Part shown: in pieces, positions 36,214-44,877 of the stretch
How positions within the stretch are numbered: position 1 is the first letter of the stretch
How the letters are laid out: the number at the start of each line of letters is the position of its first letter
DNA from: Paraburkholderia sp.
GTDB taxonomy: Bacteria; Pseudomonadota; Gammaproteobacteria; Burkholderiales; Burkholderiaceae
NCBI RefSeq assembly: GCF_024281035.1
Contig: NZ_JAMXLH010000063.1
Location: forward strand, 1-64,000
Direction: 5' to 3'
Length of the DNA stretch: 64,000 nt
The notes under the pieces: model-generated
Told to the model about the DNA's origin: nothing
Seen by the model: only the letters and a program-made list of their open reading frames with translations
Database searches by the model: none
Translations under genes and position numbers: made by a program

Positions 36214-36783
36214 CACCTGAGACAGACCGCGCTCATAGGCGTCGTTCCCGATCCGCCCGTAAAGGGCGCTGCCCCTTTTCTGCTGCGACTGGCAGGATTG
36301 CTGCCGCCCGACTGGTACGAATCCGCGTACGTCTGTTGCGCGCGCAAACTTATTCCATCACGTGCCGAATAAACATTTGAAACGGGGAATAACGTGCGCC
36401 GCGCACGCTTGCGTCATCGGCGGCGCCGCGACGAGAAACGCGGACTTCCGTCTACCGCACAGGCATGCTCTGGCTGCACGCTAATAGCGTAGCCACCCAT
36501 GCTCCACGCGCCGAAAATGCCGTTGACCGGGTTATCAAGATCACAGGTGATTTGCTTCACCGACTCGACGCATTCCGATTTGCGAAGTCGCTGTGGATCA
36601 TCTTTCTAATTGCGCCCCATATTTACATATTCGCTTATGTAGTTATGCAAAAGCCGCAATATGGCGAGTCACGGAAAGGAACGAGCCCAAAAGGCGCGCC
36701 GGTAGAAACGGAACAACCGGTACGGACGCAATGGTGCGGGTGCGAAAGCCGGTGAAAACCGTGCTGGCGGACAAACGAGGGGA
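36214..36783. other. 570-bp region, one doubtful small frame
   Basis: A plus frame at 36465-36755 would encode 96 residues with one membrane-like stretch (LWIIFLIAPHIYIFAYVVM) but no ribosome-binding site or family signature. The rest is AT-richer than the flanks. Nothing else recognisable. Confidence 0.3.
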
Positions 36784-36860
36784 TGGTCGGGGTGACAGGA
36801 TTCGAACCTGTGGTCTTCCGCTCCCAAAGCGGACGCGTTACCGGACTACGCTACACCCCG
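36784..36860 (-). tRNA. tRNA-Pro (anticodon UGG)
   Basis: A 77-nt cloverleaf on the minus strand starts CGGGGTGTAGCGTAG. It has the anticodon loop CTTTGGGAG (anticodon TGG, plus-strand 36824-36826), a T-loop GGTTCGAATCC, acceptor pairing CGGGGTG with CACCCCG, discriminator A and an encoded CCA (36784-36786). Confidence 0.97.
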
Positions 36861-37150
36861 ACGAGGGTGCAAAAACGGGTGCAAAAACGAAGGAGCTTTC
36901 GGAATGGCCGTGCATCCCGGGATTGCCTTATTGGACCATAGCGGACCATAACGGCACGCGATAAAAGCGATCCCCAGGCAGATGCGCGGCGAGACCGCGC
37001 TTCGCTCCAACGAATCGAAGATTGTATCGGCTAGAACCCAAAACCGTCAAATCGGGCCACCTCGCCTTGCTGCGGACATACGAGGCATGCAACATGCGAA
37101 GACCCGCGGGTCCGCCGCTGCACACCACCGCACACAACAAGGAGCCGTCG
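36861..37150. other. Spacer between tRNA-Pro and sixA
   Basis: Contains a two-copy 12-bp direct repeat (GGGTGCAAAAAC) just beyond the tRNA 5' end and a two-copy GGACCATA repeat near 36935. It should hold the tRNA promoter and the sixA promoter. No further gene seen. Confidence 0.3.
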
Positions 37151-37615
37151 ATGCATCTCATCCTCTGGCGCCACGCCGAAGCTGAAGACGTGGCCGCGAG
37201 CGACCTGGCCCGCCAGCTCACCGCACGTGGCCGCAAGCAGTCGCAAAGCGTCGCGAAATGGCTGCACGCACGTCTGCCCGATGACGCGCTCATTCTCGCC
37301 AGCCCCGCCGCCCGCACCATCCAGACCGTCGAAGCACTCACGGATCAGTACCGTGTGGTGCGCGAGCTCGCCCCCAACGCGAGCGTCGACGACGTCCTTA
37401 CGGCCGTCGGCTGGCCGGAAGGCCTCGCGCCGACCGTCGTGGTCGTCGGCCACCAGCCTACGCTCGGCGAAGTCGCCGCACAGCTCCTCTCCGGCGGTCA
37501 GGATCCGCACAGCTGGGCGCTCAAGAAGGGTGCGCTCGTGTGGATTGCCTCGCGCGAGCGCAACGGCAACGAGCACGCAGTCCTGCACGCCGCCATCACG
37601 CCCGAACTGGCCTGA
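37151..37615 (+). CDS. sixA: Phosphohistidine phosphatase SixA
   Basis: 154-residue histidine-phosphatase of the RHG superfamily, removing phosphate from phosphohistidine in phosphorelay or PTS proteins. The catalytic RHAEA motif is at residues 7-11 and the second histidine in VVGHQPTLGEVA (about 97-108). The ATG at 37151 gives the normal SixA length; the in-frame extension to 37022 is rejected. It begins the phosphate-related block of the window, though SixA itself is not a known Pho gene. Confidence 0.88.
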   Translation: MHLILWRHAEAEDVAASDLARQLTARGRKQSQSVAKWLHARLPDDALILASPAARTIQTVEALTDQYRVVRELAPNASVDDVLTAVGWPEGLAPTVVVVGHQPTLGEVAAQLLSGGQDPHSWALKKGALVWIASRERNGNEHAVLHAAITPELA

Positions 37616-37701
37616 TCCCGCTTCCGACGGGCGTGCGCGCGCGTGGACTCAGGCCACGCCGCCCGGCATCCCCCGCTTCGCCCCAACGTCCACCTTTCAG
37701 T

Positions 37702-37742
37702 GCGTCACCGAATCGTCATCGCCTTGCCACGTAGTCGTAACC
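37702..37742 (+). promoter_or_regulatory. Pho-box-like repeats upstream of olsB
   Basis: GTCAC (37704), GTCAT (37715), GCCAC (37726) and GTAAC (37737) recur with an exact 11-bp period, as PhoB half-sites do. The best 18-mer, from 37702, matches the E. coli Pho box at 11 of 18 positions. TACATT at 37752-37757 is a suitably placed -10. Confidence 0.5.
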
Positions 37743-37795
37743 AGGTGTTACTACATTGGCCGGAAAAGTTACATCACTTCCGACGAGGACGCACT

Positions 37796-38614
37796 ATGCG
37801 AGATCTGCCGACGCCCGTTCTGCCGCTCGCCTCGACACTGTTCGAGTCGAACCGGCGTCTGCCGCGCGCCGAAGAAACGGTTACTGCGCAGCACCGCCTG
37901 CAGGTGGCGTGGGCGCGCAGCGACGAAGAACTGCGCGAAGCCCAGCGCCTGCGCTACCGCGTGTTCGCCGAAGAAATGGGCGCGCGCCTCATGGGCCCGA
38001 CCGGCCTCGACGTCGACGTGTTCGACGGCTACTGCGACCATCTGCTCGTGCGCGATCTCGACACCCTGAAAGTTGTCGGCACCTATCGCGTGCTGCCGCC
38101 GCACGAAGCCGTGCGCATCGGCCGCCTCTACGCCGAGAGTGAATTCGATGTTTCGCGCCTCGCGCATCTACGCCCGAAAATGGTCGAAGTGGGCCGCTCG
38201 TGCGTGCATCCCGACTTTCGCAGCGGCTCGGTGATTATGTCGCTGTGGGGCGGGCTCGGTGCGTACATGAACCATAACGGCTACGAAACCATGCTCGGCT
38301 GCGCGAGCGTTTCCATGGCCGACGGCGGCCACTACGCCGCGAATCTCTACACATCGCTCGGCGCGAATGCGCTCACCGCGCCCGAATATCGCGCGTTCCC
38401 GCACACACCGCTGCCCGTCGACGAACTGCGCACCGGCGCGTCCGCTGTGCCGCCGCCGCTCGTCAAGGGTTATCTGCGTCTCGGCGCGAAGATCTGCGGC
38501 GCACCGGCCTGGGATCCCGATTTCAACACCGCCGATTTCCTCACGCTGTTTCGTCTCTCCGATATCAACGAGCGCTATGCGCGCCACTTCCTCGGCGACG
38601 CCGCCAGCCGCTAA
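37796..38614 (+). CDS. olsB: Ornithine-acyl[ACP] N-acyltransferase-like (OlsB)
   Basis: 272-residue GNAT-fold acyltransferase of the OlsB/hemolysin-like family, which puts a 3-hydroxy fatty acid on ornithine as the first step to phosphorus-free ornithine lipids. Characteristic blocks are EAQRLRYRVFAEEMGAR (about 47-63), VEVGRSCVHPDFRSGSVIM (about 130-148) and CASVSMADGGHYAANLY. No olsA is adjacent. The ATG at 37796 has GAGGA upstream. PhoB-type repeats in its promoter fit the known role of these lipids in phosphate starvation. Confidence 0.8.
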   Translation: MRDLPTPVLPLASTLFESNRRLPRAEETVTAQHRLQVAWARSDEELREAQRLRYRVFAEEMGARLMGPTGLDVDVFDGYCDHLLVRDLDTLKVVGTYRVLPPHEAVRIGRLYAESEFDVSRLAHLRPKMVEVGRSCVHPDFRSGSVIMSLWGGLGAYMNHNGYETMLGCASVSMADGGHYAANLYTSLGANALTAPEYRAFPHTPLPVDELRTGASAVPPPLVKGYLRLGAKICGAPAWDPDFNTADFLTLFRLSDINERYARHFLGDAASR

Positions 38615-38646
38615 AAGACGCTAAAACACGCGGTAAGGCATGCAAC

Positions 38647-38677
38647 AAGAACGCCCGGCACAAGCCGGGCGTTCTTT
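38647..38677. terminator. Bidirectional terminator between olsB and ppx
   Basis: AAGAACGCCCGGC (38647-38659) and GCCGGGCGTTCTT (38664-38676) form a perfect 13-bp stem with a 4-nt loop between the converging genes. Confidence 0.85.
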
Positions 38678-38719
38678 ATCGCGCGTCGCAATGACGCGCA
38701 ATGGCCCCTCAATCGTCCC

Positions 38720-40231
38720 TCAGTCGTCCGTATACACCACGCGATACGGGATGCCGAGCTTGCCCCACTCGGCCGATTCCTGAACGAGGTTGTAGTCGGT
38801 CAGCGGATTATTCTGGACCCACGCGTTGGGCAGGCGCACCTCGAAGCCGTTGCGCTCCTGCGTGATCGAGATCACGGGCAGCCCCACGTCGGCGCGGCGG
38901 CGGCTAAGCAGCGTCGCAAGTCGCAGGCAGAACAGCAGCGTCCACTCGACGTCGCGCGTCTGCGAGAGCTTGCCGAGCTTGCCCACGTGCCCGAGCACGA
39001 GCGCGGCGAGCCGCGCCTGGTCGGTGCGCGAGAAGCCCGGCATGTCGGCGTTGCTGGCGATATAGGCCGAATGCTTGTGATACGCGCTATGTGAGATCGA
39101 AAGCCCGATCTCGTGCAGCGACGCCGCCCAGCCGAGGAACATGCGGCTTTCTTCACGCCGCTCTTCGTCGGTTTCGCCAAGCTGGTCGTAGAACGACACA
39201 GCCAGTTCGCCGATACGCCCCGCCTGCATGCGGTCGACGCCATAGCGGCGCATAAAGCCCTCGACGGTGAGCGTACGCATATCCTCGTGCTGCGAACGCC
39301 CGAGCAGGTCGTAGAGGACGCCGAGACGCAGCGCGGCGTCGGTGGTGTCGGCGTAGTCGATGCCCAGTTCGTCGAACACCGCGATCATGATCGAGAGGCC
39401 GCCCGCGAGCACCGGAATGCGGTCGGGCTTGAGTGCAATGAGCTTCAGGCGGTTCACGTTCTCCGCCTTGATGAGCGCGCGCTTGAGCCGCTCGAGGCCG
39501 CCGCGCGAAATGCCGTGCGTAATGCCCGGATCGTTGAAGCCATTGGCCTCGACGAGTTCCGCGAGCGCGCGCGCCGTGCCCGAGGAGCCGATCGCCTGCT
39601 CCCAGCCGGTTTCGCGGTAATCGGAGGAAATAATCTGGATTTCGCGCGTCGCCGCAAGTTCGGCCTGGCGCATCGTGTATTCGTCGACGTTGCCCGCGGG
39701 GAAGAACTGACGGCTGTGGCTCACGCAGCCGATATAGAGGCTTTCCATGCGGATCGGCGTGTAGTGCGAGCCGATGATGAATTCCGTCGAGCCGCCGCCG
39801 ATATCGACGACGAGCCGCTTGCCCGCGCTCGCCGGCACCGAATGCGCGGCGCCCGCGTAGATGAGACGCGCTTCTTCGCGGCCCGCGATCACTTCGATCG
39901 GAAAACCGAGCGCCGCTTCAGCCTCACCGAGAAATTCGCCGGCATTCTTCGCGACGCGCAGCGTATTGGTCGCCACGGCGCGCACGTGATCGGGATGGAA
40001 ATCGCGCAGGCGTTCGCCGAAACGCTTGAGCGCGTCCCAGCCTCGCACCTGCGAGGCGCGGTCGAGCATTTTCTCCTTCGACAGGCCGGCTGCGAGACGG
40101 ACCGTCTCGCGCAGCGCATCGACCGGATAGATCTGACTGCCCGCTTCGGTTTCTTCAACGCGGCCGACGATCAGACGAAAGCTGTTCGAACCGAGATCGA
40201 CGGCGGCGAGCAGATGGGGATTGTTGAGCAT
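38720..40231 (-). CDS. ppx: Exopolyphosphatase / guanosine pentaphosphatase
   Basis: 503-residue Ppx/GppA phosphatase of the actin-like ATPase superfamily; it trims polyphosphate from the ends or hydrolyses pppGpp. Motifs are AAVDLGSNSFRLIVGR (about 9-24), VVDIGGGSTEFIIG (about 142-155) and a C-terminal HD-like part with SLHEIGLSISHSAYHKHS. The start is taken at 40231 (MLNNPHLLAAVDLGSNS); in-frame ATGs at 40249 and 40300 are possible. It is divergent from ppk, so synthesis and breakdown of polyphosphate share one promoter region. Confidence 0.92.
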   Translation of the reverse strand: MLNNPHLLAAVDLGSNSFRLIVGRVEETEAGSQIYPVDALRETVRLAAGLSKEKMLDRASQVRGWDALKRFGERLRDFHPDHVRAVATNTLRVAKNAGEFLGEAEAALGFPIEVIAGREEARLIYAGAAHSVPASAGKRLVVDIGGGSTEFIIGSHYTPIRMESLYIGCVSHSRQFFPAGNVDEYTMRQAELAATREIQIISSDYRETGWEQAIGSSGTARALAELVEANGFNDPGITHGISRGGLERLKRALIKAENVNRLKLIALKPDRIPVLAGGLSIMIAVFDELGIDYADTTDAALRLGVLYDLLGRSQHEDMRTLTVEGFMRRYGVDRMQAGRIGELAVSFYDQLGETDEERREESRMFLGWAASLHEIGLSISHSAYHKHSAYIASNADMPGFSRTDQARLAALVLGHVGKLGKLSQTRDVEWTLLFCLRLATLLSRRRADVGLPVISITQERNGFEVRLPNAWVQNNPLTDYNLVQESAEWGKLGIPYRVVYTDD

Positions 40232-40421
40232 CGAGGGGGGTGGCTCCATGCGTGCAAGTACGGCTACCCTGATCGGGGCCGCGCTGTTCAAATATGCCAT
40301 TTTAAGCGTACCCGCTTTCACGATGTCGCTCCTCACTCGCATGAGTCGGAACCATCGGGCATCATTACGAAACGACTTGTCTTTTTCGTGAACTTGCAGC
40401 GTAGAATTTATGACACATCAA

Positions 40422-40439
40422 ACGTCATAATATAGACAT
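40422..40439 (+). promoter_or_regulatory. Pho-box-like site upstream of ppk
   Basis: ACGTCATAATATAGACAT matches the E. coli Pho box CTGTCATAWAWCTGTCAY at 12 of 18 positions, with GTCAT and GACAT 11 bp apart. It is 63 bp before the ppk start, in the spacer shared with ppx. Confidence 0.5.
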
Positions 40440-40502
40440 ATCATTGTGCGAATTTCCGAGCGTCCGTTCGAATCTAATCCTGACATACAGTTTTCACTGC
40501 CG

Positions 40503-42566
40503 ATGTCCATCCGCTACCCTTTACTCAATCGCGAGCTGGGCATTCTGGGATTCAACGAGCGCGTGCTCGCACAGGCGGCTGACCCCGCTGTCCCTTTGCT
40601 CGAGCGCTTGCGCTTCATTTGTATTACCAGCAGCAACCTCGACGAGTTCTTCGAAATCCGCATGGCCGGGCTTCAGGAGCAGATGCGCGATAACCCGGGC
40701 GGGCTCTCTCCTGACGGCATGTCGCTGCAGCATGTCTACGAGCTCGTGGTCGAGCGTGCGCAGCGTCTCGTGCACCGCCAGTACCAGATGCTGCACGAGA
40801 CCGTGCTGCCCGCGCTCGAGCAGGAAGACATCTATTTCCACGGCACCGACGCCTGGAACGAAGCCCAGACCGCCTGGGCGCGCGCGTACTTCCTCGATGA
40901 ACTGCTGCCGGTCCTCACGCCGATCGGGCTCGATCCCGCGCACCCGTTTCCGCGCGTGCTCAACAAGAGCCTGAATTTCGTCGTCGAACTCGAGGGCAAG
41001 GACGCCTTCGGCCGCCAGGCCGTGATGGGTATCGTCCAGGCGCCGCGCGCGCTGCCGCGCCTCGTGCGCATGCCGCAGGAACTATCCGGCTTCCAGCACG
41101 GCTTCGTGCTGCTCGGGTCGCTGTTGCAGCGCTTTATCGGCGAACTGTTTCCCAACCTCGTCGTGCGCAGCTGCAACCAGTTCCGCATCACGCGCAATAG
41201 CGAACTCTTCGTCGACGAGGACGAAATCACGAATCTGCGCGTCGCGCTGCAGGGCGAACTGCCCGCGCGCCACCTCGGCAACGCGGTGCGGCTCGAAGTA
41301 TCCGCCGAGACGCCCACTCACCTCGTGAAGCGTCTGCTCGACGAAAGCGGCCTGACCGAAAGGGACTGCTATTTCGTCGACGGCCCCGTGAATCTCGTGC
41401 GCCTCATGCAGCTGCCCGAGATGGTGGACCGCCCCGAGCTGAAATTCGTGCCGCACGTGCCGGCCATTCCGAAACGCGTCACGGCGAACGGCAACATGTT
41501 CGACGTGATCGATCAGGGTGACATCCTGCTGCATCATCCGTACGAGAGTTTCCAGCCCGTGCTCGAGCTGCTGATTCAGGCCGCGAACGATCCGAACGTC
41601 GTCGCAATCAAGCAGACGATCTACCGCACAGGCACCGATTCCCCGCTCATGGACGCGCTCATGCAGGCCGCGCGCAATGGCAAGGAAGTCACGGTGGTGG
41701 TGGAGCTGCTCGCGCGCTTCGACGAAGAGACCAACATCAACTGGGCAGCGCAGCTCGAAGCGGTGGGCGCACACGTCGTCTACGGCGTGGTGGGCCACAA
41801 ATGCCACGCCAAGATGATGCTGATCGTGCGCCGCGTGCCGGCAAACGGCCGCATGGTGCTGCGCCGCTATGTTCACCTCGGCACCGGCAACTATCACCCG
41901 CGCACCGCGCGTCTTTACTCCGACTTCGGCTTTATGACATCGAAGCCGGAGATCTGCGAGGACGTGCATCACGTGTTCCAGCAACTGACGGGTATCGGCG
42001 GCAAACTGCAGTTGCACGCGCTGTGGCAATCGCCGTTTACGCTGCATCCGAAGCTGATCGAAGCCATTCGCGCCGAAGCCGCCGCTGCGCGCGCCGGCAA
42101 GAAGGCACGCATCGTCGCGAAGATGAACGCCGTGCTCGAACCGACCGTGATCAACGAGCTTTACGAAGCGTCGCAGGCGGGCGTGAAGATCGATCTGATC
42201 GTGCGCGGCGTCTGCTCGCTGCAGCCGGGCGTGCCTGGGCTCTCCGAGAACATCACGGTGCGCTCGATCGTCGGCCGCTTCCTCGAGCATCACCGCATCT
42301 ACTACTTCTATGCCGACGGCGAGGAAAAGGTCTATCTGTCGAGCGCCGACTGGATGGATCGCAACCTGTTCCGCCGCGTCGAAGTGGCCTTCCCGATCGA
42401 CGACCGGCGTCTCAAGCGCCGTGTGATCGGCGAAGGACTCTCGACTTTCCTCGGCGACAATCAGTCGGCGTGGCTCATGCAAAGCGACGGCCACTACCGC
42501 CGCCGCCGCGCGGGCAAGGCGGTGCGCAACGGGCAGTTGAGCCTGCTGTCGAAGTTCTGTACGTGA
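40503..42566 (+). CDS. ppk: Polyphosphate kinase 1
   Basis: 687-residue PPK1, which polymerises ATP gamma-phosphate into polyphosphate. The N-terminus LNRELGILGFNERVLAQA and SSNLDEFFEIRMAGL are family blocks. The two phospholipase-D-like C domains carry GHKCHAKMMLIVRR (the phosphohistidine region) and HLGTGNYHPRTARLYSDFG. The C-terminal catalytic EHHRIYYFYADGEEKVYL follows. ATG at 40503 gives normal length; a GTG at 40446 would add 19 residues. It is divergent from ppx with a Pho-box-like site upstream. Confidence 0.95.
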   Translation: MSIRYPLLNRELGILGFNERVLAQAADPAVPLLERLRFICITSSNLDEFFEIRMAGLQEQMRDNPGGLSPDGMSLQHVYELVVERAQRLVHRQYQMLHETVLPALEQEDIYFHGTDAWNEAQTAWARAYFLDELLPVLTPIGLDPAHPFPRVLNKSLNFVVELEGKDAFGRQAVMGIVQAPRALPRLVRMPQELSGFQHGFVLLGSLLQRFIGELFPNLVVRSCNQFRITRNSELFVDEDEITNLRVALQGELPARHLGNAVRLEVSAETPTHLVKRLLDESGLTERDCYFVDGPVNLVRLMQLPEMVDRPELKFVPHVPAIPKRVTANGNMFDVIDQGDILLHHPYESFQPVLELLIQAANDPNVVAIKQTIYRTGTDSPLMDALMQAARNGKEVTVVVELLARFDEETNINWAAQLEAVGAHVVYGVVGHKCHAKMMLIVRRVPANGRMVLRRYVHLGTGNYHPRTARLYSDFGFMTSKPEICEDVHHVFQQLTGIGGKLQLHALWQSPFTLHPKLIEAIRAEAAAARAGKKARIVAKMNAVLEPTVINELYEASQAGVKIDLIVRGVCSLQPGVPGLSENITVRSIVGRFLEHHRIYYFYADGEEKVYLSSADWMDRNLFRRVEVAFPIDDRRLKRRVIGEGLSTFLGDNQSAWLMQSDGHYRRRRAGKAVRNGQLSLLSKFCT

Positions 42567-42570
42567 TGAG

Positions 42571-42606
42571 GTAACGGCGGACGTAACGGCGGACGTAACG
42601 ACGGGA
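42571..42606. repeat. 12-bp tandem repeat, three copies
   Basis: Unit GTAACGGCGGAC at 42571 and 42583 (perfect) and 42595 (diverged). It begins four bases after the ppk stop. Confidence 0.85.
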
Positions 42607-42648
42607 AGTGATGGCGCGGCGCCGCTCGATGCGGCGCCCGACGCATGT

Positions 42649-42694
42649 AAAAAAGGCCGCGCAGGGTGCAGATCACCGGATGCGCGGCCTTTTT
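42649..42694. terminator. Bidirectional terminator between ppk and phoR
   Basis: GGCCGCGCA (42655-42663) pairs with TGCGCGGCC (42681-42689), flanked by A6 and T5 runs. It ends ppk on plus and the phoR-containing operon on minus. Confidence 0.85.
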
Positions 42695-42726
42695 ATTGCT
42701 TTAGTGAACTACTGAATCATTGCCGG

Positions 42727-44040
42727 TCACGCTGGCGCCGGTTGCCGGCGCGTCGTGCGCGCGGCCGGAAAACGCACCGTGAACGTGCTGCCCCGCCCTT
42801 CCTCGCTCTTCACTTCGAGCGCCGCATCGTGGCGCTGCAGCACGTGCTTGACGATCGCGAGGCCGAGGCCCGTGCCGCCCGTATCGCGCGAACGGCTGCG
42901 ATCCACACGATAGAAGCGCTCGGTGAGTCGCGGAATATCGGCAGCCGGAATGCCGAACCCGCTGTCCGTCACCGAGAACAACGCGCAATTCCCCTCGGCG
43001 CGCCACGTCAGATGCACCTTCCCGCCATTGGGCGTGTAGCGCACCGCATTGCTCGCGAGATTGCCGAACGCGCTCAGCACTTCAGATTCCGAACCGATCA
43101 CGCTCAGGCTGTCGTCGAAGTCCGCCGAGATGAGATGATGGCCCCCGGAGAGGTTCTCCGCGTCTTCGCGCACATGGCCCAGCACCGCGCGCATGTCGAT
43201 CATCTGATCGCCCGGCTGACGCGCCTCGCCCTCCAGTTGCGCGAGCACGAGCAAGTCCGTCACGATGTGGCGCATGCGTGCGGCCTGCTGCTCCATCAGT
43301 TCGAGGTAACGTGCGCGCTCGCTTTCGGACAGGGGCAGCTCGCGCATCGTCTCGAGAAAACCGGACAGCACCGTAAGCGGCGTCTTGAGTTCGTGCGAGA
43401 CGTTCGCGACGAAATCGCGGCGCATGGCGTCGGTGCGTTCGAGTTCGGTGATGTCCTGCGAAAGCACGAGCTTGCGATTGTCGCCATACGGAAACACCTG
43501 CACGGACAGAACGTTCTGCCGCTTGTCGCCCATGCCGCGCATGATCAGCATCGCTTCGTAGCGGTTCGAGTTCAGGTATCGCACGAAGTCGGGCTGGCGC
43601 ACGAGGTGTGTGATGTGCTGGCGCAAATCGCGCTTCGCATCGAGCCCGAAGTGCTGCTCGGAGATCGCATTGCACCATTCGATCTGGTCGTGATCGTCGA
43701 GCATCGCGACGCCGTTCGGCGACGCCTGGATCGCCTGGATGAAGCGCGAATGCTGCTGCTCGACCTGGCGCACCTGGGCGTGCCAGCGCTTGGCGAGCTT
43801 GTGCAGACGGTAATAGATTTCGCCCCATACACCCGGGGCGCTCGGCACTTCGCCGTAGACCGGTGCATCGAGCAGTCGCCACAAACGTTGCTTGTGAAAC
43901 GTACTGAAAAACATTTGCACGAGCAACAGGCAGACGGCGAGTGCGAGGCCATACTTCGCGCCAAACACCTCACCGATCGCCGCGCACACGAGCGCAAGCA
44001 GCACAACCGAAACAATGGAGCGCGCCCAGATGATGTTCAT
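42727..44040 (-). CDS. phoR: Phosphate regulon sensor histidine kinase
   Basis: 437-residue membrane sensor kinase of the Pho system. Two hydrophobic segments (about 8-26 and 30-46) anchor a protein with a very short periplasmic loop, as in other PhoR, so sensing is via PstSCAB-PhoU. A PAS domain spans about 97-200, the phosphorylated His216 is in FVANVSHELKTPLTVL, and the HATPase domain has NLASNAVRYTPNGG, DSGFGIP and TGLGLAIVKH. Start MNIIWARS at 44040. It lies 105 bp after phoB. Confidence 0.94.
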   Translation of the reverse strand: MNIIWARSIVSVVLLALVCAAIGEVFGAKYGLALAVCLLLVQMFFSTFHKQRLWRLLDAPVYGEVPSAPGVWGEIYYRLHKLAKRWHAQVRQVEQQHSRFIQAIQASPNGVAMLDDHDQIEWCNAISEQHFGLDAKRDLRQHITHLVRQPDFVRYLNSNRYEAMLIMRGMGDKRQNVLSVQVFPYGDNRKLVLSQDITELERTDAMRRDFVANVSHELKTPLTVLSGFLETMRELPLSESERARYLELMEQQAARMRHIVTDLLVLAQLEGEARQPGDQMIDMRAVLGHVREDAENLSGGHHLISADFDDSLSVIGSESEVLSAFGNLASNAVRYTPNGGKVHLTWRAEGNCALFSVTDSGFGIPAADIPRLTERFYRVDRSRSRDTGGTGLGLAIVKHVLQRHDAALEVKSEEGRGSTFTVRFPAARTTRRQPAPA

Positions 44041-44145
44041 GTTCCCGCTAATCGAAGATAGACAGTGCGAACCGGACGCGCCGCGTCGATACGGAATCGA
44101 CACGAGACCGCGCCGGCATGGGACGCGGCTGGAGTAGAACGTGCG

Positions 44146-44847
44146 TCAGGCGCTCTTCGCGAGACGGTAGCCGCTTCCGCGCACCGTTTCGATCATGGCA
44201 TCGCACCCCGCCGGTTTCAGCGCGGCACGCAGACGCTTGATGTGCACGTCAACCGTGCGCTCCTCCACAAACACGTGATCTCCCCACACCTGGTCGAGCA
44301 ACTGCGTGCGGCTGTGCACGCGCTCCGGATGGGTCATGAAGAAATGCAGCAGGCGGAACTCGGTCGGCCCGAGATCGAGCTTGATCTCGCTGCCTTCCGC
44401 GTGCGCAGCGACGCGGTGCGTGGCCGGATCGAGTTTCAGGCCGTTGATCGCCACGACATCCTCGGTGAGCTGCGGCGCGCGGCGGCGCAGCACCGCCTTG
44501 ATGCGCGCCATCAGTTCCTTCGGCGAGAACGGCTTCGTCACGTAGTCGTCCGCGCCGATTTCGAGGCCAAGCACCTTGTCCTGTTCGTCGCCGCGTGCGG
44601 TCAGCATGATGATCGGGATATGCTTCGTGCGCTCGTTGGTGCGCAGGTCGCGCGCAAACGCAACGCCGGACTTGCCCGGCAACATCCAGTCGAGCAGGAT
44701 GAGATCGGGCAGCACGTCGCTGATCAGGTTCTGCGCCTGCTCCGCGTTGTACGCGCGGATCGGGCAATGGCCCGCGTGCTGCAGGTTCACGGAAATCAGC
44801 TCAGAAATAGCGGGCTCATCTTCGATGACGAGAATGCTGCTAGGCAT
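44146..44847 (-). CDS. phoB: Phosphate regulon response regulator PhoB
   Basis: 233-residue OmpR-family regulator that binds Pho boxes when phosphorylated by PhoR. The receiver domain has the phosphorylated Asp53 (LILLDWMLPGKSG), the conserved Thr and Lys (MLTARGDEQDKV, YVTKPFSPKEL). The winged helix domain has RLLHFFMTHPERVHSR and VDVHIKRLRAAL. An in-frame GTG at 44853 is an alternative start. It is transcribed with phoU and the pst genes. Confidence 0.95.
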   Translation of the reverse strand: MPSSILVIEDEPAISELISVNLQHAGHCPIRAYNAEQAQNLISDVLPDLILLDWMLPGKSGVAFARDLRTNERTKHIPIIMLTARGDEQDKVLGLEIGADDYVTKPFSPKELMARIKAVLRRRAPQLTEDVVAINGLKLDPATHRVAAHAEGSEIKLDLGPTEFRLLHFFMTHPERVHSRTQLLDQVWGDHVFVEERTVDVHIKRLRAALKPAGCDAMIETVRGSGYRLAKSA

Positions 44848-44877
44848 CGGCACCTCTTGACCTTGTATCCAGTTTAA

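Noticed and set aside
36465..36755. 96-residue frame with one membrane-like stretch
   Set aside because: No ribosome-binding site, no family signature and atypical composition around it; kept only as a remark.
36784..36860. tRNA-Pro 3' end as an att site with a second copy
   Set aside because: I searched the neighbouring atypical segment by eye for a repeat of the tRNA 3' end and found none, and there is no integrase gene.
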